Assembly (NCBI RefSeq): GCF_000767055.1 | Contig: NZ_CP006764.1 | Coordinates: 372,001-436,000, forward strand | Length of the DNA: 64,000 nt | DNA from: Corynebacterium doosanense CAU 212 = DSM 45436 | GTDB lineage: Bacteria; Actinomycetota; Actinomycetes; Mycobacteriales; Mycobacteriaceae | Direction: 5' to 3' | Shown here: piece after piece, positions 48,962 through 61,291 of the stretch | Position numbering within the stretch: the first letter of the stretch is position 1 | Layout of the letters: every line of letters begins with the position of its first letter | Made by a program: the position numbers and the translations under genes | The notes under the pieces: model-generated | Databases searched by the model: none | The model's input: the letters and a program-made list of their open reading frames with translations, nothing else | What the model was told of the DNA's origin: nothing

Positions 48962-51900
48962 CTACCTGGCCGCCGGATACACCCCGTCCTCGCCGAGGCG
49001 GATGTCCCCGTCGAGAAGCAGCTGGATCTCCGCCTCGTGCGCGCCCTTGACGGGGAAGCGGCGGTTCCCCACCTGTTCAAACAGCGGCGCGCGGCCCAGC
49101 ATGCCGGCCTGCAGGCGGGCGGAACCCGCGCGCAGACGCTCGGTGGCAGCCTCACGCCACCCGGCAGCCGAGCGCCCTGCGGCCTCGAGCGCGACCTCGA
49201 ACACCGAGGGGTGCGCGTAGACCACCAGTGCGCCGACGTGGCCGAATCCCAGCGACGTCAGCGCCGCGGCCTTCACCGTGCCCACGTCGAGGGGCTTGCG
49301 CAGCCAGACCAGGTTCTTCGCCTTGGGCTGGATGAGCGGGTCGACGGTGTCCAGGGACGCGTTCTGCGGCAGCTTGCCGGTGCGCAGGACGTCCATGATG
49401 CCGCCGGTCTGGAAGAGCGCGGCGCCCGCCTTGGAGTGGCCGGTCAGCGACTTCTGCGAGATGACAAACATCGGCTGGTCCTCGTCGCGCCCGATCGCCG
49501 GCCACAGCAGGGAGTGCAGCTCGGCCTCGTTCGGGTCGTTCGCGTTGGTCGAGGTGTCGTGCTTGCTCAGCACCGAGACGTCGTTCGGGGTCAGGCCGAG
49601 GCGACGCAGCGAGCGGGCCAGCACGGACTTCTCGCGGCCCCGGCCGGCGCCGAGAACACCCAGGCCAGGGGCCGGGATCGAGGTGTGCGCGCCGTCGCCG
49701 TAGGAGGCGGCGTGGACGAGCACGGCCATGACCGGCAGGCCCAGGTCGGCGGCGACGGAGCCGCGGGCCAGCAGGACGGTGCCGCCGCCCTCGGCTTCGA
49801 GGAAGCCGCCGCGCCGGCGGTCGTTGGCGCGGGAGATGAACCGCTCGTGGATGCCCTTGTCGGTCATCTTCTTGGTCTCGGCGGTGGCGTTCATGTCGCC
49901 GAAGCCGGTGAGCGACTCGACCTGGACGTCGTCGATGCCGCCGGCGATGACGAAGTCCGCCTTGCCCAGGTTGATCTTGTCCGCGGCCTCCTCGATGGAG
50001 ACGGCGGCCGTGGCACAGGCGCCGATCGGGTGGATCATCGAGCCGTAGCCGCCGAGCAGCGACTGCATGGTGTGCGCGGCCACGACGTTGGGCAGCGCCT
50101 CCTGCAGGATGTCGCTCGGGCGTTCCTCGCCGAGGAAGCGGGTGACAAACACCTTGTGCAGCGACTCCATGCCGCCGATGCCCGTGCCCTGGGTGGTGGC
50201 CACGTCCAGCGGGTGGATGGCCTTGAGCAGGTCGGTCGGGGAGAAACCCGCGTTGATGAACGCGTCCACCGCGGTGACCAGGTTCCACAGCGCCATGCGG
50301 TCGAGGGAGTCGACCATGTGCTCCGGAATGCCCCACCTCGTGGCGTCGAAATCGTCGGGCATCTGGCCGGCGACCGTGCGGGTGAGCGTGGCCTTGCGCG
50401 GGACATGGGCGGTCGCACCCTGTTTGCGGGTGACGGACCACTCGCCGTCGATAAGTGAAATTTCGGTCTTGTCCGGGTCCGCGTCGAAGATGTCGCGGGC
50501 CATGGATTCCGAGGCCACCGTGAAGGTGATGTCGCGGTCGAGGAAGACCTTGGTCAGATCCATCGAGCCCTGGTCGACGAGGTGGTACTTGTCCGTCAGG
50601 GTGCGGATGCCCGCGCGGGCGACAACCTCGTCGCGGAAGCGGTCGTAGATGTCCTCCTCCGCGACGGCGGTGCCCTCCTGGTCGTACCAGCCCGGGGTGG
50701 GGTCCTCGTTCCAGGAGACCAGGCCGGTCATCCAGGCGAGTTCGAGCACGCCGGCGGCGGTGAGGTCGACGCCGCCGTCACGGCGGATGCCATACTCGGC
50801 CTCGAAACGCGTGCGGCCGGATCCCCAGGAGGAGACCTCACCGACGCCGACGACGACAACCATGTCCTCGAGGTCGGCGGTGACGTCGCCGATCTCCGCG
50901 CCGGTGGGCTGCACCGGGTTGGGGGTGTTGGGCAGCGCCCGGATGGTGGCGGGCTTATCGACGCTCGTTTGCTCCCCGGTCGTGCCTTCGGCCTGTTCCT
51001 GCTGGGCCTGCTGGGCCAGCTCCGAGATGGACACGGCCGAGGAGCCGAGCCCGCCGGTGAGGTCGGCCTCGATGGGAGCCTGGGCAGCCCGGGCGCGGGA
51101 CTCGGCGGAGGCCAGGTCCATGAGCTCGGAGGAGATCTCCTCCGGGGTCCACACGTGGATGCCGGCCTTCTCGGCGGCCGGAATGAGCACGTCGTTGCCG
51201 CCCATGAGGTGCGTGCCGGAGACCCAGCCGATCTTGGCCTGGGCGAGGGTGACGCCCGCGGGCCAGCCGGCCTCGGAGGACCACTTGGCCAGGATCGCGT
51301 CGAGCGCGCTCTTGACCTCGGCGTACGCGCCGTCGCCGCCGAACATGCCGCGGTTGGGGCTGCCCGGGAGGATGACGTGGGTGCGGGTGTCCACCGCCTT
51401 CTGCGCCAGCTCGGACAGGCGCGCGATGGTGCGTTCCACCGACCACAGCAGCAGTCGGGTCTGGTTCTCCGCGGACGGCCCGGCGTCGGCGACGGAGCCG
51501 GAGACGCTCGGGGCGGCGAAGGGGAAGGCCAGGGTCGGGGTCAGTGCGGGTTTGAGGATCTTCACCTCGTTGCCCACGGACTCCTTCTGCACGCTGCCGA
51601 TCCAGTCGACCAGTGCGTCGATGTCGCGGTAGGAGGAGAGGTTGGCGGGGACGAGCCACAGCACTGCGTCGCCGGTGGCGTGCTCGGCGAAGAGCTGACG
51701 GGCGAACTCCTTACGTGCCTGGGAGACACGGGACGCGGTCATGATGACCGTTGCTCCACCCTCGAGCAGGCGCTCGACCAGCGCGGTGGCGATGGAACCC
51801 GGGGCGGCGCCGGTGACCAGGGCGACGTCCGTGGCGTAGGTGGACGGGGCCTCCGCGCGGGCGGCGGCGGCGATGTCCGCCATGAGCGCGGCGTCGGTGG

Positions 51901-54900
51901 CGCCGTGTCCGGCCCACCACTCGGACTGCCTGGCCACGGTCTCGCCGTCGCCGGTGAAGCGGGAGGCGGGCAGGTCGAGCTCGCCGAGGGCGACGCGGGC
52001 GAGGTCCTCGCGGGCGTAGGCCCAGCGGTCGTCGAAAAGCACGGCCTTGTTGGCGTCGAAGGCCGGGGCGACCAGGTCGACCCAGCCGGTGCCGAGCTCG
52101 GCCTCGACCGTGTCGAGCACCGTGGTGTCCGGGGCCTCGAACTCGGGAACCTCGGGGGTGAGGCCCAGCTGTTGCAGGACAGCGCGGGCCGCAGTGGCCA
52201 GCACCCCCTCGGAGCCGGTGACACTCTCGGCGTAGGCGGTCAGGGCCGCGGAGTCGACGACCCCGCCGCCGGCCGCAGCGCCGCCGGAGTTGAGCGAGAC
52301 GGAAACACCGTTTCGGGACGCGACGGCCTGGACGGCGGCGTCGACCAGCGAGTCCACCTCGGCCTTTGACGATGTGGACGTGGGGATGGTGGTCAGCGAG
52401 CCGCCGCGGACGGAGTCGTCCTCGCGGGAGCCGAGCAGCACCTCGGCCTCCACGTGGCCGACCCAGGAACCGGGCAGGCCCCAGGCACCGGTGACCTGCT
52501 CGCCGATGTAGGCGGGTTTGACCCCGGCCGCGCCGGTGAGCTGGCGCAGGCGGGCGGAGACGGCCTCGCTGAGGACGGCGCCGAAGGGTTTGTAACCCGG
52601 TGCGGCGGTCTTCACCCGCTCGCGCAGGGTGGCCACGTCCGCGTCGGCGGCGCCGTCGATCGCGGGCACGCCGATCTCCGCGGACATGTCCATGAGCAGC
52701 TGGTTTCGGCGAGAGGACACGCCGTTGGTGAGCTCCTCGACGGTGTCGGTGTCCGAGATCTGGTCGATGCGGATCTTGTTGGAGAAGGCGAACAGCGCCA
52801 TGATCGCCTCGGCGGCCGTGAACGGCAGGTCCGGGGCGTCCGCGCCGGAGCCACCGCCGGTGGACGGTGCGGGAGCGGCGGGAGCAGGCGTTTCAGGCGT
52901 ATCGACGGCCGGAACGGCAACCGGATCGGAAGCGACGGCAGGCTCCTCGTCGACCTCCACGGGCTCTACAGCGGGCGCCTGGCGGACGTCGGCAAGCATC
53001 ACCTGGTCCTGGTCGCGCTCGACGTTGTAGACGGGCAGATCCACGCCGGCGATGGCCATGGAGCGTTTGGCCAGGTTGGTCAGCGTGGGGGAGGCGGCGA
53101 GGCCGACCTCGATGATCTGGTCGACGCGCTCGAACAGCACCTGCTGCGTCTCGATCCACCGGACCGGGGAGGCGAACTGCCAGCTGAGCAGCTCGATGAT
53201 GAGCACCCGGGCGAGCTCGGAGTCGCTGGCGAAGTCGGTCACCCGCTTGCCGGCGAGGCGCTGGGAGGGGGCGACCTCGAGGATGGCGTCGATGAAGTCC
53301 TGCGTGAGCTCGAAGGGACGGGCCACGAGGTTGGGGATGTAGCGCCCCACCAGGGCGGACAGGTCGAGTTCGGCGGGCAGGAGGTCGTCGAGTTTGTCGG
53401 CGAAGTCTGCCACGCCCGGGCGCAGGACCGAGGAGTGGAAGGGCACGTCGATGCCCGGAACAGTGACGTAGGCGCGCTTCTTGACGGCGTCGGCCCTGGC
53501 CTTCAGGGCTGCGAGCCCGGCGCGGGTGCCGGCGATGGAATACTGCTGGCCGTCGATGTTGTAGTTGACGATCTGCAGGAACTCGCCGGTCTCCTCCGCG
53601 ACGGCCGCGAGGTAGTCCTCCACCTCGTCGCCGCTGACGCCGATCATGTTGGGGCGCAGGGCGGCCATGCCGTAGTTGGTGCGGCCGTTCTCGTCGCGCG
53701 GGACGAGCGTGCCCATGGCGGAGCCGCGGGAGTAGACGATGTCGATGACGGCTTCGAGGTCGAAGATGTTCGCCAGCGACGCCAGCGCGGTGTACTCGCC
53801 GAGGGAGTGGCCGGCGTAGAGCGCACCGGAGGCGATGGCGTCGGCCTCGCGCAGGCGCTCTGTCTGGGAGTACGCGACCACGGCCAGGGCGACCTGGGTG
53901 AACTGCGTCAGGTGCAGCACACCCCCGGGGTGTTTGAACACCTCGCCGCGCACGGAGATCTCGGTCGGGTTGTCGTCGATGATCTGCTGGATGGAGAAGC
54001 CGAGGTGGGAGCGGGTGTGCTGGTCGGCACGCCGCCAGACATTGCGGGAGGCGGCGGAGGCGTCGCGGTCGCCGCGGCCCATGCCCTCGGCCTGGATGCC
54101 CTGGCCCGGGTAGACGTAGGCGGTGCGCGGCTGGGCGATGAGGGCCTGACCCACGGAAACGACCTCGCCGTCGATACGGCAGGTCACCTCGAGGGCCTGG
54201 TGGATGCCCTTGCGCCCGACGCGCTCGACGGTGATCTCCACCTCGTCGTCCAGCTGGACCATGCCGAACATGGAGTAGGTCCAGCCCACGACCGTGCCGT
54301 GTTTGCCCGCCAGGTGCTGGGCGGTGGCGGAGAGCCACATGCCGTGCACGAGTGGCGCGTCGAGGTTGACCAGACGCGCGGAGTTGGTCGAGGTGTGGAT
54401 CGGGTTGTAGTCGCCGGAAACCAGGGCGAACGGCGTCATGTCGCTGGGGGCGGTGACCACGGCGCGGTCGACGAAGGACCGCGGGGTGGACTCGATCTTC
54501 CTGGACGACTTGCCGCCGCCGAACTCCGGAGCCGGGACCGGGAGGTCCGTGCCCTGGGCGCGGCCGCGGATGGCGAAACGCTGCATCTGGGTGGCCACGA
54601 GCTCGTCGCCGGAGAAGAGCCCCAGCTCGACGGTGACTATGCGCCCGGAGCTGGACTCCTGGATGGCGGTGCACCTGGAGGTGACGTCGATGGTGCGGCC
54701 GTCGGCAAGCTCCGACAGGGGAACACGCAGATCGACGACGTGGTTGAGGTGGACCGCGTTGAGCAGGCCCTCGATGACGGGGTAGCCGTCGGCGAGCAGG
54801 CCAGAGCCCAGGGCGGTGTAGATCGCGGGCCAGGCGGGGCCGACAAGGACGTCGGGCGTGCCGGGTTCCACGGAGCCCAGCGCCGCGCCGGTGACGTTCG

Positions 54901-57900
54901 TGTGGGCCGTGAGCAGGTTCGGGGTGAAGGTGAAAGAGTACCGCGCCTCGCCGAAGGGGGCGTCCGCGGACTGCGAACCCTCGATGATGCGGGGCATCTC
55001 GGTGATGTGGTCGCCGGTCTCGGAGAAGGAACCCACGCCGGCCAGGCCCTCGAGCAGGGCGAAGACGGAATCGGGCAGGCGCTCGTCGGATACGACCGGG
55101 GAGGCGCCGGTGGACACCCCCTCGGAGAGGTCGAGGGGGACGGTGACCTCGCGGACGTAGAAGGGGCGTTGGTCCTCGGGCAGGTCGTCCCAGTAGGAGT
55201 CCGCGTTGATGCGGATGGACCACAGTCCGTCCTCGTCCTGGATGAGGTCGTAGGCGTCGTCGTCCATCTCGTAGGCCGGGTTGGCCATGGTGTGGCCGTG
55301 CCAGACGATGGTGGGGCAGGCCTTGATGAACTCCTCCGCGGTGCGGGCGTCGGCGAGGCGGGAGAACCGCTCCTCCGCCTCCATGCCGGCCTCGGCGAGA
55401 ATCTCGGTGGTGCGGTCCTCGAAGCGCGCGAGCAGGTCAGCGACCGGCTCGTTCTTACGCTGGATGCCGGCGACGGCCACGGGGCCCGGGATGATGCGCA
55501 CCTGGTCCGCGGTGTAGCGCTCGTCCTGCGCCTGCCAGAGGGTGTCCTTGCCGAACCACGAGGGCAGGTCGCCGTCGAGGGCCGGGACCCAGGGCATGGG
55601 TTTGACGTGCTTGCGGTTCAGCGTGATCCACCAGGCGGCGTCGCGCGGGGAGACCGGGGTCTCGTGGGCCTCGGGGTAGGCCGAGAGCAGCTTCGCCGCG
55701 GCCGCGGGGGCGTCGGCGACCTCGGAGATGTCGGCAAAGAGGGTCTCGATCTGGCCGTGGTCGGCGGGGTTGAGGCGCGCCTCGATGCGGTGGAGCAGGT
55801 CGAAGAAGCGGTCGTCCCAGGTCGGGTCGACGAAGGGGTGGGCGAGCTCGACGAAGTGGTTCAGCCACTCGGCGTAGGTCATCGTCTCCACGTCGCCGAA
55901 GTACGGCTTGGAGGTCTTGGCCAGGGCGGCGATAATCTCGTCGCGGCGCTCATCGTACTCGTCGAAGGAGAGCGAGGTGATCAGGCGCGAGGCCGCGGCG
56001 AAGGAATTGTCCAGCTCATGGATGTCCGCCAGCAGGTGCGACTGCGAGGAGGCCGCGCCGCCGGCGCCGGAGGCGCGTCCGACCCAGCCGCGGTTCTCGT
56101 CCGCGGGCACGCCCGGGGTGTTCACCAGCAGATCCTTGACGGAGTCGGTGGCCTTGGCCTCCTTCGTGGCCATGGCCACGGTGCCGATGAAGTAGGCATC
56201 GACGGGCATGACGGGCAGGCCGTACTTCTCGGACCACGTGCCGGTGAGCAGCTCCGCACCACGGTCGGGGGAGTGGATGCCGCCACCGACGGTGACGAGT
56301 AGGTTGGGGTGCTCGCGCATCTCCGCGTAGGTGTCGATGAGCATGTCGTCGAGGTCGGTCCATGAGTGGTGCCCGCCCGCGTGGCCGTCCTCGATCATGA
56401 TGATCACGGCGTCGTCGGGGTTGGCGTCCGCGATCTTGATGGTGTCGCGGATCTGCTTCGTGGTGCCGGGTTTGAACGCGATGTAGGGGAAGCCGTCGTC
56501 GTGAAGCTGCGCGATGAGCTCGGTGGCCTCCTCGACCTCCGGGATGCCGGCCGAGACACACACGCCGTTGAGCGGGGCGCCGGCGGCGCGGGCCTTGGGC
56601 ACGATGCGGGCCTGGCCGAACTGCAGGTTCCACAGGAAGCGGTCGAAGAACATGGTGTTGAACTGGAAGTTGCGCCCCGGTTCCAACTGGGCGACGACGT
56701 TGTTCTTGTGCAGGTTGAAGACCTCGTCGGAGTACATTCCGCCGCCTGCGAGTTCGGTCCAGTGCCCGGCGTTGGCGGCCGCGGCGACGATCTCGCCGTC
56801 GGCCGAGGTCGGGGTCATGCCGCCGAGAATGACGGGCGACAGTCCGGTGACCCGGGAGAAACGGGTGTGGGTGTAGGTCCGTCCGTCAGGAAGGCGCACG
56901 AGGCGCGGGGTGAAGTCGCGGTAGTCGGCGGCCCCCGGCAGCTCAGAGCCGGGGGTGGCCAGCAGGTCACGTTCCGTGGTGGTGGAGGCGGCGACGACGG
57001 CGACGCTGGTTCCCGCGAGCGCCTTGGCGGCGATGCGGGCGACCGCGCTGTCCAGGACGATGGCGTGGCTGACCTGGGCCCGGCGCAGCGTGTCCAGCTG
57101 AGCAGGGAAGTCGTGGCGGTCGACGAGGATGGCGTCGGCGAGCTCGCGCGCGGTGGTGTGCTGGAACCCGATGCCGCACAGGTCGGCCCACTCGACGGCC
57201 TTGTCCGCGGCGGCGCGGTTGACGGAGTGGTGGAAGGGGAAGGCGACGGGGAGTTCGTCGAAGAGCGGCAGCATTTCGGAGCCGCCGAAGACGGCGGCCT
57301 CGAGCTGGGCGTTGAAGGCGCTGGAGGCGTCCTCGAGGGCGGTGCGCGCCGCGGCGAGCTCGTCCGGTGTTCCGGAGAGCACCACGTGCGAGGGGCCGTT
57401 GATGACCGCGATCTCTGCGCCACCGGGAAGGAGCTTCTCGACGTCGTCCACCCGCAGTCCGCGGACGGAGAGCATCCGGCTGCGCGAGTCGGTGGCACCG
57501 TGAACGTGGCTGGCCGCGGTGCCCAGGAGCAGCGCGAAGGCCAGCGCGCTCCGTGGGTCGGTGGCGGCGGCGACGCCGAGGATGCCCTGCGAATGGCCGA
57601 TCATCTCTGCCTGGGAGAGCTCCAGGCCGAGGTCGCGTAGCTGGTCGACCGCGGCGATCTGGCCGAGGACGATACCCGCGATACTCGTGGCGGGGTGGGC
57701 GTCGACTTCTCGGGCGGAGAGGTGATCGGCGGCGTCGGGGCCGGTGAGCTGCTCCAGCCGCTCCACCGCGCCGGGCACGGTCGAGGCGACGAGGCGGGCC
57801 ACGGGGCCGATCTGTGCCCTGGCGTCCGAGAGGGCCTCGGCGAGGCGGACCTGCGCGTGGTGGCCGACGGCGGTGTCGGCGAGGGCGGTCTGCCACGGGG

Positions 57901-57961
57901 AACCCTGGCCGGCGAATATGAGCGCGGCCTTGTCCATGGACAGCAGGGGGGTCAACGACAT
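48962..57961 (-). CDS. fas: type I fatty acid synthase
   Basis: A 2,999-residue multidomain enzyme making C16-C18 acyl-CoA, the start of both phospholipid and corynomycolate synthesis. Domain order is AT-ER-DH-MPT-ACP-KR-KS: AT GHSQG with Ser124; ER LGGMTPTSADGE (about 380 on); DH-type GDYNPIHTS (about 1187); MPT AGHSLGEY (about 1385); ACP phosphopantetheine Ser in GVSSRRNQ (about 1750) after an Ala/Pro linker; KR VTGAAPGSIA (about 2050); KS GACATA with Cys near 2650 and KHDTST. No phosphopantetheinyl transferase domain, so a separate AcpS is needed. ATG 57961 has AAGGA upstream. It is complete and intact. Confidence 0.97.
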   Translation of the reverse strand: MSLTPLLSMDKAALIFAGQGSPWQTALADTAVGHHAQVRLAEALSDARAQIGPVARLVASTVPGAVERLEQLTGPDAADHLSAREVDAHPATSIAGIVLGQIAAVDQLRDLGLELSQAEMIGHSQGILGVAAATDPRSALAFALLLGTAASHVHGATDSRSRMLSVRGLRVDDVEKLLPGGAEIAVINGPSHVVLSGTPDELAAARTALEDASSAFNAQLEAAVFGGSEMLPLFDELPVAFPFHHSVNRAAADKAVEWADLCGIGFQHTTARELADAILVDRHDFPAQLDTLRRAQVSHAIVLDSAVARIAAKALAGTSVAVVAASTTTERDLLATPGSELPGAADYRDFTPRLVRLPDGRTYTHTRFSRVTGLSPVILGGMTPTSADGEIVAAAANAGHWTELAGGGMYSDEVFNLHKNNVVAQLEPGRNFQFNTMFFDRFLWNLQFGQARIVPKARAAGAPLNGVCVSAGIPEVEEATELIAQLHDDGFPYIAFKPGTTKQIRDTIKIADANPDDAVIIMIEDGHAGGHHSWTDLDDMLIDTYAEMREHPNLLVTVGGGIHSPDRGAELLTGTWSEKYGLPVMPVDAYFIGTVAMATKEAKATDSVKDLLVNTPGVPADENRGWVGRASGAGGAASSQSHLLADIHELDNSFAAASRLITSLSFDEYDERRDEIIAALAKTSKPYFGDVETMTYAEWLNHFVELAHPFVDPTWDDRFFDLLHRIEARLNPADHGQIETLFADISEVADAPAAAAKLLSAYPEAHETPVSPRDAAWWITLNRKHVKPMPWVPALDGDLPSWFGKDTLWQAQDERYTADQVRIIPGPVAVAGIQRKNEPVADLLARFEDRTTEILAEAGMEAEERFSRLADARTAEEFIKACPTIVWHGHTMANPAYEMDDDAYDLIQDEDGLWSIRINADSYWDDLPEDQRPFYVREVTVPLDLSEGVSTGASPVVSDERLPDSVFALLEGLAGVGSFSETGDHITEMPRIIEGSQSADAPFGEARYSFTFTPNLLTAHTNVTGAALGSVEPGTPDVLVGPAWPAIYTALGSGLLADGYPVIEGLLNAVHLNHVVDLRVPLSELADGRTIDVTSRCTAIQESSSGRIVTVELGLFSGDELVATQMQRFAIRGRAQGTDLPVPAPEFGGGKSSRKIESTPRSFVDRAVVTAPSDMTPFALVSGDYNPIHTSTNSARLVNLDAPLVHGMWLSATAQHLAGKHGTVVGWTYSMFGMVQLDDEVEITVERVGRKGIHQALEVTCRIDGEVVSVGQALIAQPRTAYVYPGQGIQAEGMGRGDRDASAASRNVWRRADQHTRSHLGFSIQQIIDDNPTEISVRGEVFKHPGGVLHLTQFTQVALAVVAYSQTERLREADAIASGALYAGHSLGEYTALASLANIFDLEAVIDIVYSRGSAMGTLVPRDENGRTNYGMAALRPNMIGVSGDEVEDYLAAVAEETGEFLQIVNYNIDGQQYSIAGTRAGLAALKARADAVKKRAYVTVPGIDVPFHSSVLRPGVADFADKLDDLLPAELDLSALVGRYIPNLVARPFELTQDFIDAILEVAPSQRLAGKRVTDFASDSELARVLIIELLSWQFASPVRWIETQQVLFERVDQIIEVGLAASPTLTNLAKRSMAIAGVDLPVYNVERDQDQVMLADVRQAPAVEPVEVDEEPAVASDPVAVPAVDTPETPAPAAPAPSTGGGSGADAPDLPFTAAEAIMALFAFSNKIRIDQISDTDTVEELTNGVSSRRNQLLMDMSAEIGVPAIDGAADADVATLRERVKTAAPGYKPFGAVLSEAVSARLRQLTGAAGVKPAYIGEQVTGAWGLPGSWVGHVEAEVLLGSREDDSVRGGSLTTIPTSTSSKAEVDSLVDAAVQAVASRNGVSVSLNSGGAAAGGGVVDSAALTAYAESVTGSEGVLATAARAVLQQLGLTPEVPEFEAPDTTVLDTVEAELGTGWVDLVAPAFDANKAVLFDDRWAYAREDLARVALGELDLPASRFTGDGETVARQSEWWAGHGATDAALMADIAAAARAEAPSTYATDVALVTGAAPGSIATALVERLLEGGATVIMTASRVSQARKEFARQLFAEHATGDAVLWLVPANLSSYRDIDALVDWIGSVQKESVGNEVKILKPALTPTLAFPFAAPSVSGSVADAGPSAENQTRLLLWSVERTIARLSELAQKAVDTRTHVILPGSPNRGMFGGDGAYAEVKSALDAILAKWSSEAGWPAGVTLAQAKIGWVSGTHLMGGNDVLIPAAEKAGIHVWTPEEISSELMDLASAESRARAAQAPIEADLTGGLGSSAVSISELAQQAQQEQAEGTTGEQTSVDKPATIRALPNTPNPVQPTGAEIGDVTADLEDMVVVVGVGEVSSWGSGRTRFEAEYGIRRDGGVDLTAAGVLELAWMTGLVSWNEDPTPGWYDQEGTAVAEEDIYDRFRDEVVARAGIRTLTDKYHLVDQGSMDLTKVFLDRDITFTVASESMARDIFDADPDKTEISLIDGEWSVTRKQGATAHVPRKATLTRTVAGQMPDDFDATRWGIPEHMVDSLDRMALWNLVTAVDAFINAGFSPTDLLKAIHPLDVATTQGTGIGGMESLHKVFVTRFLGEERPSDILQEALPNVVAAHTMQSLLGGYGSMIHPIGACATAAVSIEEAADKINLGKADFVIAGGIDDVQVESLTGFGDMNATAETKKMTDKGIHERFISRANDRRRGGFLEAEGGGTVLLARGSVAADLGLPVMAVLVHAASYGDGAHTSIPAPGLGVLGAGRGREKSVLARSLRRLGLTPNDVSVLSKHDTSTNANDPNEAELHSLLWPAIGRDEDQPMFVISQKSLTGHSKAGAALFQTGGIMDVLRTGKLPQNASLDTVDPLIQPKAKNLVWLRKPLDVGTVKAAALTSLGFGHVGALVVYAHPSVFEVALEAAGRSAAGWREAATERLRAGSARLQAGMLGRAPLFEQVGNRRFPVKGAHEAEIQLLLDGDIRLGEDGVYPAAR

Positions 57962-58144
57962 GCGAAAGGTCCTTACTTTGCTGGGCAATACTTATCAACT
58001 ACGTAACCGTAACCTACGCAGGCGTAGAAACCACGTCCGGCGGCGAAGGTGTGAGCCAGATAACCGCGGGAAAACGGCCGTCGATGAGTGTTGTCCCAGC
58101 TAGAAAGGACAATAGGATGTGTCTATAGAGTTTGCTGTGAAAAA
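57962..58144 (-). promoter_or_regulatory. fas upstream regulatory region with palindrome
   Basis: A perfect 6+6 inverted repeat CTACGC-AG-GCGTAG (58014-58027) lies about 55 bp upstream of the ATG, adjacent to a tandem GGTTACGGTTACG on the minus strand and an AT-rich TAAGTAT -10-like element. A second repeat, TTGTCC (58091-58096) and GGACAA (58107-58112), lies farther out near the fadD end. Either could be an operator for a lipid-responsive repressor such as FasR (inference). Confidence 0.45.
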
Positions 58145-59866
<1,722 letters not shown>

Positions 59867-59981
59867 AGGTGTCGTGCTCCGTCCTTCATGCGTCGGGGCT
59901 CATGCGTTGTAGGTCACAAGCCGGTATGAACCTAGATTAACGTAACTAGCCCCCGGGAGGACTCGCCTAGGATGGCTACCC

Positions 59982-61247
59982 ATGAAAGTGGCCATGATCT
60001 CCCTGCACACCTCCCCGCTGGAACAACCCGGGGTGGGCGACGCGGGCGGGATGAACGTCTACGTCATCAACACCGCCCGCCAGCTGGCCCGGCGCGGGGT
60101 CGAGGTGGACATCTACACCCGGGCCACCCGCCCGAGCCAGGGCCAGGTGGTCGAGGTGGAGGAGAACCTGCGGGTGATCAACATCGTGGCCGGACCCTAC
60201 GAGGGCCTGGCCAAGGAGGAACTGCCCACGCAGCTGGCGGCCTTCGCCGGCGGCGTCCTGGAGTACGTGCGCTGCCGGGAGCCGCTGACCTACGACGTCA
60301 TCCACTCGCACTACTGGCTCTCCGGCCAGGTGGGCTGGCTGCTGCGCGACCTGTGGGCGGCCCCGCTCATCCACACCGCCCACACCCTGGCCGCGGTGAA
60401 GAACGCGCACCGCTCCGACGAGGACACCCCGGAGTCCGAGGCGCGGCGCATCTGCGAGCAGCAGCTGGTGGACAACGCCGACCTGCTCGTGGTCAACACC
60501 GAGGAGGAGACACGGGATCTCGTCGCCCACTACGACGCGGACGCGGACGTCGTGGAGATCATCCCCCCGGGCGCCGACACCGAGCTGTTCACCCCCGGCA
60601 CTGACCGCAACACCGAGCTGTCCCGGCGACAGCTGGGCATCCCGCTCCACGCCAAGGTCGTCGCCTTCGTCGGTCGGCTGCAGGAGTTCAAGGGCCCCCA
60701 GGTGCTACTGCGCGCCGCAGCCGAGCTGTTCGAGCGCGACCCCCACCGCAACCTGCGGATTCTCCTCTGCGGAGGGGTGTCCGGGGCGTCGAGTAGCGAC
60801 ACCACCTACCGCGACCTCGCCGCTGAACTGGGAATCTCCCGCCGGGTGCGTTTCCTCGGCCCGCGCCCGCCGGAGGAGCTCGTGCACGTCTACCAGGCCG
60901 CGGACATCGTGGCCATGCCCTCCTACAACGAGTCCTTCGGGCTGGTCGCCGTGGAGGCGCAGGCGACGGGAACACCCGTGGTGGCGGCGCGCGCGGGCGG
61001 GCTGTCCATCGCCGTGGCGGACGGGGAGACCGGCCTGCTGGTGGACACCCATGACGCCTCGGACTGGGCCGACGCGCTCGCCGCGCTTCTCGACGACGAT
61101 GCCCGACGCAGCGCCATGGGAGAGGCGGCCGTCGGCCACGCGGCACGGTTCAGCTGGGCCGGCGCCGCTGAGCGGCTGGAATCCGTCTACGAACGCGCGC
61201 TGAGCGAGGAACTCAGCGGCTGCCATCAGCGCAACGCAGGGGGCTAG
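59982..61247 (+). CDS. mshA: D-inositol-3-phosphate glycosyltransferase
   Basis: A 421-residue GT4 enzyme, first committed step of mycothiol synthesis: UDP-GlcNAc plus 1L-myo-inositol 1-phosphate. The MshA N-terminus [24 protein letters not shown] is present; the E-x7-E-type motif is in [28 protein letters not shown] 59982 follows TAGGAT (59968-59973) by 8 nt, suggesting a leaderless mRNA. Mycothiol made here serves the formaldehyde pathway at 15502. Confidence 0.94.
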   Translation: MKVAMISLHTSPLEQPGVGDAGGMNVYVINTARQLARRGVEVDIYTRATRPSQGQVVEVEENLRVINIVAGPYEGLAKEELPTQLAAFAGGVLEYVRCREPLTYDVIHSHYWLSGQVGWLLRDLWAAPLIHTAHTLAAVKNAHRSDEDTPESEARRICEQQLVDNADLLVVNTEEETRDLVAHYDADADVVEIIPPGADTELFTPGTDRNTELSRRQLGIPLHAKVVAFVGRLQEFKGPQVLLRAAAELFERDPHRNLRILLCGGVSGASSSDTTYRDLAAELGISRRVRFLGPRPPEELVHVYQAADIVAMPSYNESFGLVAVEAQATGTPVVAARAGGLSIAVADGETGLLVDTHDASDWADALAALLDDDARRSAMGEAAVGHAARFSWAGAAERLESVYERALSEELSGCHQRNAGG

Positions 61248-61291
61248 CAAATGCTGGGCGGGGCGGGGGAAAAAGTGGCATGCTGGGGCGC

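Noticed and set aside
52454-56302. Very long open frame on the plus strand, opposite fas
   Set aside because: Antisense to the intact fas gene; its Gly/Val/Asp/Arg-rich composition is what reverse-complement GC-rich codons yield.
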